This document shows positions 1 to 6,294 of a stretch of DNA of 7,341 nt, piece after piece. Source of the DNA: Verrucomicrobiales bacterium (lineage in GTDB: Bacteria; Verrucomicrobiota; Verrucomicrobiia; Verrucomicrobiales; V1-33); contig JALRGF010000745.1 in the NCBI GenBank assembly GCA_023253495.1, positions 1-7,341 of the forward strand, read 5' to 3'. Numbering within the stretch: position 1 is the first letter of the stretch; each line of letters starts with the position of its first letter. Under the pieces are notes generated by a model. That model had not been told where the DNA came from, ran no database searches, and saw only the letters and a list, made by a program, of their open reading frames with translations. Made by a program: the position numbers and the translations under genes.

Positions 1-87
1 CACGAGGGTTTCATCGGCGTTCGCGAGGCGGCTGCCGGCCAGCGGCAGGGCCAGAGCGGTGAGAACGGGGATCCAGCGGAGAGTCAT
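1..87 (-). CDS. Secreted protein, N-terminal fragment only
   Basis: Only the first 29 codons lie in the window, and the reading frame stays open to the left edge. The ATG at 87-85 begins MTLRWIPVLTALALPLAGSR. This has one basic residue near the start, a hydrophobic core of about 12 residues (roughly 6-17), and then a plausible signal peptidase I site, A-N-A before D-E near residue 24. The product is therefore probably exported through Sec. Nothing of the mature protein is visible, so its function cannot be named. The gene lies downstream of the aldolase/dehydrogenase gene on the same strand, 137 bp from its stop codon. A good sigma-70-type promoter sits in that gap, so it is probably transcribed on its own. 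There is no clear Shine-Dalgarno sequence before the ATG. Confidence 0.6.
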   Translation of the reverse strand, partial: MTLRWIPVLTALALPLAGSRLANADETLV

Positions 88-146
88 CGGGGACAAATGA
101 AGACAGACCAAGCACCGGGGCAGTTCCGAAAAACCCCGATATTTGG

Positions 147-175
147 AATATACGGCAGCCGCGGGCCTCTGTCAC
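147..175 (-). promoter_or_regulatory. Sigma-70-type promoter for the secreted-protein gene
   Basis: Read on the minus strand, GTGACA (175-170) matches the -35 consensus TTGACA at 5 of 6 positions. It is followed by a 17-base spacer and then TATATT (152-147), which matches TATAAT at 5 of 6. The -10 lies in a short AT-rich patch within otherwise GC-rich DNA. Transcription would start near position 140 and give a leader of about 50 bases before the ATG at 87. The spacing and match are good, but no start site has been observed. Confidence 0.5.
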
Positions 176-224
176 GCTCCTGACCGCTTCGGGGGCGGCA
201 ATTTCCCTTGGAGGCCGGGGGCGA

Positions 225-2189
225 TCAGATGGTGCGGTCGTTACCGCCGTCGACGGGGATCTGGGCGCCGGTGGTTTTGGCGAAGGCGGGGCCGGCCATG
301 CTGGCGACCATCAGGCCGATGTCGCGGCTGGTGATTTCGCATTTCATGAGATTGCGTTTTTTGTATTGCTCGACGGTCAATCCGTAGCGTTCCGCGCTGC
401 GCTGGAGGGCTTCCGGGGTCCAGAGTTTGGTGTCGAAGACGGCGTCAGGGTGGATGATGTTGACGCGCACGTTGTGGGGGGCGAGTTCAAGGGCGGCGAC
501 GCGGGTCAACTGGGTGACACCGGCCTTGGCGCACGAGTAGCTGGCCGCGCCGGCGCCCGGGGCACGCACGTTGCGGCTGCCGACGAAGATGGCTGTGGCG
601 TCGATGCCTTTCTTGAGGAACGGGATGCAGTGTTTGAGGAGCTGTTCGTGGCTGGTCAGGTTGAGCAGGAGCGAGCGCGTCCAGTTGGCGTCATCGAGGT
701 CCTCGATGTTGGCGCCGGCGGTGAAGATTCCGGCGTTGCTGACGAGGATGTCGAGGCCGCCGAACCGCCGGACGGTCTCGATGATGGCGGCCTTGACGGC
801 GTCCTGGTTGGTGAGGTCGACGACCAGGCCGAGCTGGTCCGGCCCCTGGAACGCGGTGGTGACTTCGGGATTGATGTCGAGCGCGACCACGGCGGCCCCG
901 TGTTCATGGAGAACTTTGCCGATGGCGTGACCGATGCCGGCGGCGGCGCCGGAGACCAGGGCGACCTTCCCCTGAAGTGTGGGACGGGCGGTGGCGCCCT
1001 GGCGCAGTTTCGCCTGTTCGAGTTCCCAGTATTCGATGGCGAAGATGTCGGCTTCCAGGAGGGCCTGCCAGCCGCCAAGCGCTTCCGCCGCCTGGATGGT
1101 CGCAGCCGTGTGTCCGGCGATGTCGGCGACGATGGCGGCCTCCTTGACCGTGGCGCCGAACGAAACGAGGCCGCGTCCCGGCCAGACCGCCCAGTTCGGG
1201 GCGGCCGGGAGTCGTGTCTGACCCGGGGTGGCATGGCGGTGGAAATAGGCGTCGTATTCCGCGGCGAATGCCTGCACCGTAGCGGCCACGTCCTCGCCGA
1301 TGACGGCGGGCACGCGTTTGGTGCGGATGCTGTGGTCCGGGGTGAGCGGCCCGCGGGTGGCGAGCCGGGCGACGTCCGGCAGCAGAGAAAACCCGGCGGC
1401 CTCGGGCGAGGCGTCGAGTCTGGCGAGCACCGGAGCGCCCTTGGCCTGGCTGACCGCCTGGCGCAGGGTGGCCAGTCCGATCCAGTCGTCGGTGGCGGTC
1501 GCGGTGGCCGGCGTGAAAGCGGGCACGGCGGACTCGGCCTCGCTGACCAGGGCGATCATGCGTTCGTAACTTTCGCGGGCGGTGTCGCCCCAGGTGAAAA
1601 GCCCGTGGTGCATGAGGACCAGGCCCTCCACGCCCTCGAGGCTTTTTTCCGCGAGCAGGTCGGCGACCGCCTTGGCGAGCACAAATCCGGGCATGATGTA
1701 CGGAACGACCAGCACGCGGGTGCCGAAGACCGCGCGCACCCGATCCGCGCCCTGCGGGTTGTTGGTCAGGGCGACGACGGCATTGGCGTGGGTGTGGTCG
1801 ACGAATTTCGCCGGCAGCACGGCATGCAGAATGGCCTCGATGCTGGGGGTCGGTGCCATCGGATCGGTCATCGCCGCGCGCAATTGGGTCACCATGTCGG
1901 CGTCCGAAAGCGAGGCGAACCGCGAGAGCCGCAGCAGCGGCTCCATGCGGGTGGGCGCAAAGCCGGCGGCCTCGATGGTGGCAAGGTCCCAGCCGCTCCC
2001 CTTGATGTAAATCAAGTCCTGCTCGTGGCCGAAAAAATCAGCCTCGCGCACTTTGACCGAGGTATTGCCGCCACCATGCAGGACCAGGCGCGGGTCGCGG
2101 CCGAGCAGCCGCGACGTGTACACGCGCAGACCCAGATCTCCCTGCGCGGCCCACGTCCGCGCTTCATCGTCGTTCCAGAGACTCGTCAT
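225..2189 (-). CDS. Bifunctional class II aldolase / short-chain dehydrogenase (RhaEW/YuxG-like)
   Basis: This 654-residue fusion has the layout of the COG3347 family (rhamnulose-1-phosphate aldolase/alcohol dehydrogenase). Residues about 20-225 form a class II aldolase/adducin domain. They include HGGGNTSVK (38-46), which suits phosphate binding, KGSG (63-66), a candidate acid-base Glu118 in PSIEAILH, and likely divalent-metal histidines His132, His134 and His194 or His195 (DHTHAN and LMHHG). Residues about 408-654 form an SDR domain with the NAD-binding SGAAAGIG (413-420), Asp458, NAG (485-487), Asn510, Ser538 and the catalytic pair Tyr551/Lys555. In characterised relatives the aldolase cleaves a deoxyketose 1-phosphate to dihydroxyacetone phosphate and lactaldehyde, and the dehydrogenase acts on the aldehyde. 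It is cytosolic. The exact sugar is unknown: no isomerase, kinase or transporter gene is in view. The gene starts 87 bp after the phoH stop and could be co-transcribed with it. No strong ribosome binding site is seen. Confidence 0.88.
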   Translation of the reverse strand: MTSLWNDDEARTWAAQGDLGLRVYTSRLLGRDPRLVLHGGGNTSVKVREADFFGHEQDLIYIKGSGWDLATIEAAGFAPTRMEPLLRLSRFASLSDADMVTQLRAAMTDPMAPTPSIEAILHAVLPAKFVDHTHANAVVALTNNPQGADRVRAVFGTRVLVVPYIMPGFVLAKAVADLLAEKSLEGVEGLVLMHHGLFTWGDTARESYERMIALVSEAESAVPAFTPATATATDDWIGLATLRQAVSQAKGAPVLARLDASPEAAGFSLLPDVARLATRGPLTPDHSIRTKRVPAVIGEDVAATVQAFAAEYDAYFHRHATPGQTRLPAAPNWAVWPGRGLVSFGATVKEAAIVADIAGHTAATIQAAEALGGWQALLEADIFAIEYWELEQAKLRQGATARPTLQGKVALVSGAAAGIGHAIGKVLHEHGAAVVALDINPEVTTAFQGPDQLGLVVDLTNQDAVKAAIIETVRRFGGLDILVSNAGIFTAGANIEDLDDANWTRSLLLNLTSHEQLLKHCIPFLKKGIDATAIFVGSRNVRAPGAGAASYSCAKAGVTQLTRVAALELAPHNVRVNIIHPDAVFDTKLWTPEALQRSAERYGLTVEQYKKRNLMKCEITSRDIGLMVASMAGPAFAKTTGAQIPVDGGNDRTI

Positions 2190-2276
2190 CCCGAGTCTTT
2201 AGCGGCGGGGGCGGGGGAATGCAAATCGGCGGGCCGGATGCCGGAAGTGGCGCCGGAGGCGGGGCTGTGGCGGGGA

Positions 2277-3278
2277 TTATCCCTCGGCAAGGCGGCGCTT
2301 CGGGCGGGAGGTCTGCTCGCCCCGCGCCTTGTCGTAGGCATTGATAATTCGGGCGACGACCGGGTGGCGCACGACGTCGGCGTCACTGAAGCGGATGAAG
2401 GCGACGCCTTCGGTGCCGGGGAGAATGTGCATGGCTTCGACGAGGCCGGAGCCGCCGGATTCGCGGAGGTCGACCTGGGTCGGGTCGCCGGTGACCACGC
2501 ATTTGCTCTCCTCGCCGAGGCGGGTGAGGAACATGAGCATCTGCGAGCGCGTGGTATTCTGAGCTTCGTCGAGAATGATGAAGGCGTGGCTGAGAGTGCG
2601 ACCGCGCATATAGGCGAGCGGGGCGATTTCGATCTGGCCGCGGTCGATCATTTTTTCCAGCTCATCGGGTTCGAGCATGTCGTAGAGGGCGTCGTAGAGC
2701 GGGCGCAGATACGGGAAGATTTTTTCGTTCATGTCGCCGGGGAGGAAGCCAAGGGCTTCGCCGGCCTCGACGGCGGGGCGGGACAGGATGATGCGGTTGA
2801 TCTGTTTGGCCTTGAAGGCGGCGACGGCGGCAGCGACGGCGAGGAATGTTTTGCCGGTGCCGGCAGGGCCGATGCCGAAGGTGACGTCATGGCGGTCGAT
2901 GGCGCGGAGGTAGTCGAGCTGGCCTTTGGTTTTCGGGGTGATGCCCGGTTTGCGGGCGGAGCCGAGCAGGCGGACCGAGGTCAGTTCGCGGAGCATGCCG
3001 GGCCCGCCGCCGTCCTGGCCGAAGACGGATTCGACGGCGACGCGGAAGAAATGAGGGTCGATGCGGGTGCCGGCGCGGCAGGCGGCCTCGAGCTGGTGGA
3101 TGACGGCGGCGGTTTTTTCGACGGCGGCGGGGTCATCGCCATCGATTTTCAGCCATCCTTCGCGGGTGGTGAGCTTCACGCCGGCTCGCTGTTCGAGCAG
3201 TTTGAGGCGCGCGGTGTCTTCGCCGATGAGCGAGTGGAGGAACTGGGGCGTCTCGAAATCGAGGGTGACGACAGGCAT
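2277..3278 (-). CDS. phoH: PhoH-family ATPase (PhoH-like, YbeZ type)
   Basis: The 333 residues match the usual length of the family (about 320-350). The N-terminal ~65 residues form a small KH-like region. The P-loop ATPase core follows: Walker A GPAGTGKT (137-144), the family signature SRPAVEAGEALGFLPGD (166-182), PLAYMRGRTL (220-229), Walker B IILDEAQNTT (234-243, with Asp237/Glu238), TGDPTQ (263-268) and DVVRHP (301-306). Family members are cytosolic ATPases tied to RNA and ribosome maintenance, often encoded beside the RNase YbeY. No ybeY lies next to the gene here. Where most members read QMKMFLTR, this one reads QMLMFLTR (246-253), so a usual lysine is replaced by leucine. The start at 3278 is the only sensible in-frame ATG giving a full N-terminus, and it has no Shine-Dalgarno sequence. 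The gene lies 131 bp downstream of selB on the same strand. Confidence 0.92.
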   Translation of the reverse strand: MPVVTLDFETPQFLHSLIGEDTARLKLLEQRAGVKLTTREGWLKIDGDDPAAVEKTAAVIHQLEAACRAGTRIDPHFFRVAVESVFGQDGGGPGMLRELTSVRLLGSARKPGITPKTKGQLDYLRAIDRHDVTFGIGPAGTGKTFLAVAAAVAAFKAKQINRIILSRPAVEAGEALGFLPGDMNEKIFPYLRPLYDALYDMLEPDELEKMIDRGQIEIAPLAYMRGRTLSHAFIILDEAQNTTRSQMLMFLTRLGEESKCVVTGDPTQVDLRESGGSGLVEAMHILPGTEGVAFIRFSDADVVRHPVVARIINAYDKARGEQTSRPKRRLAEG

Positions 3279-3377
3279 GCGGGGTGGATGGGGCTGGACG
3301 TGCGGGAGGGAATCACAGATCGCGGCGAGAGAAAGGGGGGATGGTGAGAATTTGCCGGAGGGGCGGACCGGGGGATC

Positions 3378-3396
3378 TCTGCGGAAGGGGCGCAGA
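3378..3396 (-). terminator. Weak hairpin after selB, possible terminator
   Basis: A perfect 6-bp inverted repeat, TCTGCG (3378-3383) and CGCAGA (3391-3396), encloses a 7-base loop. It begins 13 bases beyond the selB stop codon in the direction of selB transcription. No T-run follows, so it is not a standard intrinsic terminator and readthrough into phoH is plausible. Its CTGCG core also resembles the repeat arm at 5570-5587, so it may instead be a small dispersed repeat. Confidence 0.2.
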
Positions 3397-3409
3397 CCGC
3401 GCGGATGAT

Positions 3410-5353
3410 TCAGCGGCTTTCTTTGAGTGAGCGGTAGTCGCCCTGGCGGCGGGTGACGCCTTCCTTGTCGAGTTTTTCGAGCAGGGGGATGAGGAAGCGG
3501 CGAGTGGTTCCGGTGTCTTCCCGGATTTCGCTGGCGGTCGCCTGGCCGCGGGTGCGCACGCTGGCCAGTACGGCGGCGCGCAGGGCGTCGTAGGCCGCCT
3601 TGGCGAGCACCGCTTTTTCGTCAAGGTGCACGACCTCGCCACTCTGAATGAGGAACTTGAGGGCTTTCTGGTCGGCCGGGGTGGGCGCGAGTTCTTTCGG
3701 ATTGGGCGGATCAACCGGGTTGGCGGCGAGGGCGTCGAGCAGCCGCTGGCCGGCCTCGGCGAGGGCGGGGGGCAGGACCGCCTGGTAGGCTGCTTTTTTG
3801 AGCGCCTCGCCCTCCTTGGCAAAACCGTGGCGCCCGAGGTGGGAGAGCAGGATGTCGAAGAGCCGCGGCTGGGCGAGCCGGCGGCGGAGGGCGGTGCGCA
3901 GCGCGCTGACCGGCAGTCCGGCGGATTCCGGGTGGGCGGCATGGTGCGCCTCGATGGTGGCGGCGGCTTCTTCGCTGAGTGATTGCCACCACGGGGCGTC
4001 GATCAGCCAGCCGGCCTCGCTGACGGCCAGCTCCTCTTTGACCAGTGTTTCAGCGGCTTTGCGGACCTCGGGGTCGCTGAAATTCGACTGGGCGAGCAGG
4101 CCGTCGCGGGGCACGGCGTGGTCGCGGGCGAGCAGCGAGCGCAGAGCGGTGCGCACGTCGCCAGGCTCGGCCGCGCGGGCTTCGAGGAAAGCGCGTTGGG
4201 CTGGTTTGCGGAATCGCGAGGGGGAGGCGCCGGTCTCAAGGATCAGGCCGCCGCCGATGGTGAATTGTTTGGACCAGTCGCGGAGGACAAAGCGGTCGCC
4301 GGCGAACGCATGCACCGGTGTCTCGCAGCGGACTTCGGCGATGACGGTGGCGCCGGGGCCGATCGATCGGGTGCCGAGCAGGTGGAGGCGGGCTTCGTGG
4401 CTGGCGGACCCGTGGTGGACGTGGACGCGCTGACCGGTGCGCAGCGGCCGGGTGAATCCCGGCTGGCCGGGAACCGGGCGCAGCGATTTTTCGAGGAGGA
4501 CATCAAGGGTGTGAGCGGGCGGGCCGAGGCGGGCCACGGTGACCACATCACCCCGGGAGATGCCGCGCTTGCGGTCGCGGGTGGCAATCGGCACGTCGGC
4601 CAGATTGAGGGCGGTGCGCATGCCGGGGCGCGCATGGTCCTTGATGCTGCCATGCGATTGAACCGATCGCAGGTGCGTGGTCAGCCCGAAGGGTTGCACC
4701 ATCGCCTCCGTGCCGGCCGCGAACGCACCCCCGATCAGGGTGCCGGTCACCACCGTGCCCACACCGGTCGGTGAGAAGACACGGTCGACCGGCAGACGCG
4801 GTTTGCCGATGTCCCGCGGCGGCGGCGCCTCGCGCAAGGCGCCGGCCAGCGCGGCCCGCAATTCAGGCAGGCCGCGGCCGAGCGGCGCCGCCACCGGTAC
4901 GATCGGAGCGTTTTCCAGAAAGCTGCCGCGGACTTCTTCGCGGAGCATGGCGACGGAAAAGTCGACGTCCTCAGCGAGGTCCGCTTTGGTCAGGGCAACC
5001 ACGGCGCGCGGCACGCCCAGGTAAGTGAGAATCTGCAGGTGTTCCTCGGACTGGGGCATCCATCCGTCATCGGCCGCCACGATGAACAGAGCGATGTCAA
5101 GCGCAGCCACTCCCGAAACCATGTTGCGCACGAAGTCGGCATGGCCCGGCACATCGACCACCCCCAGGCTGTACCGGGTGGCATCGTCATCGGGGTCCGG
5201 GATATCAAAGTGAGCAAAGCCCAGTTCGATGGTCATGCCGCGCTGCCGTTCTTCAGGCAGGCGGTCGGGGTCGGTGCCGGTAAGAGCCTTGACCAGGGTG
5301 CTTTTGCCATGGTCGATGTGGCCCGCGGTGCCAAGGATGAAATGACGGAACAT
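3410..5353 (-). CDS. selB: Selenocysteine-specific translation elongation factor SelB
   Basis: SelB is a GTPase that carries Sec-tRNA to the ribosome at UGA codons marked by a SECIS hairpin. From the ATG at 5353 the protein has 647 residues, close to the usual ~610-640. The GTPase domain runs over residues 1-175: G1 GHIDHGKST (11-19), RGMTIELGFA (38-47), G3 DVPGH (67-71) and G4 TKAD (122-125), the form SelB uses in place of NKxD. Two beta-barrel domains follow (about 185-375, including GVGTVVTGTLIGG at 197-209 and FAGDRFVLRDWS at 350-361). The C-terminal ~250 residues match the SelB winged-helix repeats, ending in a typical SECIS-binding module (RRFLIPLLEKLDKEGVTRR, 618-636). An in-frame GTG at 5413 would add 20 residues, rich in His and Pro, before the conserved MFRHFILGTAGHIDHGK. 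I prefer the ATG at 5353 because family members begin a few residues before GTAGHIDHGK. Neither start has a Shine-Dalgarno sequence. No selA, selC or selD is visible. Confidence 0.93.
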   Translation of the reverse strand: MFRHFILGTAGHIDHGKSTLVKALTGTDPDRLPEERQRGMTIELGFAHFDIPDPDDDATRYSLGVVDVPGHADFVRNMVSGVAALDIALFIVAADDGWMPQSEEHLQILTYLGVPRAVVALTKADLAEDVDFSVAMLREEVRGSFLENAPIVPVAAPLGRGLPELRAALAGALREAPPPRDIGKPRLPVDRVFSPTGVGTVVTGTLIGGAFAAGTEAMVQPFGLTTHLRSVQSHGSIKDHARPGMRTALNLADVPIATRDRKRGISRGDVVTVARLGPPAHTLDVLLEKSLRPVPGQPGFTRPLRTGQRVHVHHGSASHEARLHLLGTRSIGPGATVIAEVRCETPVHAFAGDRFVLRDWSKQFTIGGGLILETGASPSRFRKPAQRAFLEARAAEPGDVRTALRSLLARDHAVPRDGLLAQSNFSDPEVRKAAETLVKEELAVSEAGWLIDAPWWQSLSEEAAATIEAHHAAHPESAGLPVSALRTALRRRLAQPRLFDILLSHLGRHGFAKEGEALKKAAYQAVLPPALAEAGQRLLDALAANPVDPPNPKELAPTPADQKALKFLIQSGEVVHLDEKAVLAKAAYDALRAAVLASVRTRGQATASEIREDTGTTRRFLIPLLEKLDKEGVTRRQGDYRSLKESR

Positions 5354-5418
5354 TGGGGGTGCGGTGAAAAAATGAGGCGCCGTCACGCTGGCATGCGGAT
5401 GGGAATAATCCACCGCGG

Positions 5419-5536
5419 GGGAGGGACGGGGTTTCCCGCGGAGGCGCGGGGTGCGCAGGGAGGGACGGGGTTTCCCGCGGAGGCGCAGGGAGCGCGGGGA
5501 GGGACGGGAGACTCCCGCGGAGGCGCGGGGCGCGCA
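5419..5536. repeat. Three tandem copies of a 39-40 bp GC-rich unit
   Basis: Three head-to-tail copies lie at 5419-5457, 5458-5496 and 5497-5536. Each starts GGGAGGGACGGG, carries the core CCCGCGGAGGCGC (5435-5447, 5474-5486, 5514-5526) and ends near GCGCA. The third copy is one base longer and differs in the middle (AGACT in place of GTTT). The array starts just upstream of the alternative GTG start of selB. It lies outside the preferred selB coding region, in the divergent gap before the plus-strand membrane-protein gene. The runs of G on the plus strand could form two G-quadruplexes (5448-5470 and 5488-5508). Confidence 0.85.
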
Positions 5537-5587
5537 GAGGGATTTTTTGATTTTCTTTTTTTGATTTAGCCTCTGCGCCTCTGCGGG
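5532..5587. repeat. Hairpin with T-rich loop closing the tandem array
   Basis: GCGCAGAGG at 5532-5540 is perfectly complementary to CCTCTGCGC at 5570-5578, leaving a 29-base loop made almost wholly of T and A (5541-5569). The right side extends to GCGCCTCTGCGGG (5575-5587). This is an inverted copy of the tandem-unit core, matching at 12 of 13 positions, and the one difference would be a G-U pair in RNA. The array is thus bracketed by its own inverted copy. The CCTCTGCGCCTCTGCG style resembles intergenic repeats that are widespread in environmental genomes. That resemblance is from memory and has not been checked here. Confidence 0.6.
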
Positions 5588-5625
5588 ATAAAAAGGTCGG
5601 GTTCAGCGGGAGGGGCATTCTCCGC

Positions 5626-5655
5626 TCGACACCTCTCGGAGGCGGGGTTCATAGT
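5626..5655 (+). promoter_or_regulatory. Candidate promoter for the membrane-protein gene
   Basis: TCGACA (5626-5631) matches the -35 consensus at 5 of 6 positions. After an 18-base spacer, CATAGT (5650-5655) matches the -10 at 4 of 6. Transcription would start near 5662, about 20 bases before the ATG at 5682. The match is modest and chance is a real alternative, but placement and direction fit the downstream gene. Confidence 0.3.
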
Positions 5656-5681
5656 GGCGTAATTGCCTGAACTCTGATTTC

Positions 5682-6224
5682 ATGGAGTACATCACCACTG
5701 CCAACGTCCTGGTCTGGCTTTTTCTCGCGCTGGGGTTTTTTCTGATGTTTGTGAGCTACTGGCTGGCGGCGGCGGCGTTGTTTCCGGGGCATGTCGGGCG
5801 GTGTGCAGAGCAGTTTGGGCGGCCGATTCTGACCACCCTGATCGGGCTCTTGTTGGCCGTGGCACCGATTGCCGCCGGCATCGCCGTGCTCAACGTCGCG
5901 CCTGCGGCGCTGAAATGGATCGGCCTGCTGCTCATTGCCGCGCCGCTGCTGGCCGGGCTGATTGGCAGTGCCGGGCTGGCCCGGCGCATCGGGGTCGGGT
6001 TACCGGCGGCCCGGGATGCGGTGGAGCCGTGGCGGGCGGTACTGCGTGGCGGGGTGGTACTGGCGCTGACCTTTTTGCTGCCGATCCTCGGTCAGATTCT
6101 GGTGATTCCGCTGGTGCTGGCTTCCGGGACCGGAGCGGCTTTTTTTTCGTGGTGGGGCGAGCGCCGGGCGCGCCGGCTGACTGTCGACTCACCGGCACCC
6201 ATGGCGGCGGACCCGCAGTCGTGA
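5682..6224 (+). CDS. Small integral membrane protein of unknown function
   Basis: This 180-residue protein is dominated by four hydrophobic segments, at about residues 8-34, 48-70, 75-99 and 122-157. They are separated by short loops and followed by a basic, then polar tail (ERRARRLT, 160-167). The positive charges at 159-165 suggest a cytoplasmic C-terminus, which with four helices would place the N-terminus inside too. No catalytic or binding motif is recognisable. The last segment (LPILGQILVIPLVLASGTGA, 132-151) resembles the generic membrane tails of other bacterial envelope proteins, but that is not enough to name a family. The ATG at 5682 has no Shine-Dalgarno sequence, in keeping with its neighbours. 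The gene is divergent from selB and lies 70 bp upstream of the DUF1800 gene on the same strand, so the two may be co-transcribed, though nothing else links them. Confidence 0.8.
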   Translation: MEYITTANVLVWLFLALGFFLMFVSYWLAAAALFPGHVGRCAEQFGRPILTTLIGLLLAVAPIAAGIAVLNVAPAALKWIGLLLIAAPLLAGLIGSAGLARRIGVGLPAARDAVEPWRAVLRGGVVLALTFLLPILGQILVIPLVLASGTGAAFFSWWGERRARRLTVDSPAPMAADPQS

Positions 6225-6294
6225 TGATTTTTTCGCGGGCCCGGCGCGGCCGGTGCGAGCGTATGCATTCCTGAATGTCTGATTTGAGCCCCCG

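Noticed and set aside
2190..2276. A terminator or promoter between phoH and the aldolase gene.
   Set aside because: Only short GC-rich partial stems without a T-run are present, and no convincing -35/-10 pair was found.
366..3347. A 993-codon open frame on the plus strand running opposite both the aldolase and the PhoH genes.
   Set aside because: It lies in the register where its stops would be the complement of TTA, CTA and TCA codons, which are avoided in this GC-rich genome. The two minus-strand genes share one register because the gap between them is 87 bp, so the frame stays open across both. Its translation is Gly/Asp/Glu/Val/Ala-rich and has no family motif.
3983..4774. A 263-codon open frame opposite selB.
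   Set aside because: It has the same codon-mirror register relative to selB. The clear SelB motifs on the minus strand make it a shadow.
5419..5536. A CRISPR array.
   Set aside because: The units are directly adjacent, with no unique spacers between copies, and no cas gene is near.
5253..5618. A 121-codon minus-strand frame across the tandem repeat, with Pro-rich 13-residue repeats.
   Set aside because: It is a translation of the intergenic 39-bp units and the start of selB in the wrong frame. Such intergenic repeats are often misread as small proteins.
5354..5681. A possible tRNA-Sec (selC) or riboswitch beside selB.
   Set aside because: No T-arm-like GGTTCGA segment, acceptor pairing or TCA anticodon arm was found on either strand. 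The hairpins present are explained by the repeat element.
6266..6277. A 12-base inverted repeat, CATTC-CT-GAATG, before the DUF1800 gene, as an operator.
   Set aside because: It is short, a single copy, and not tied to a recognisable promoter or regulator gene; chance is likely.
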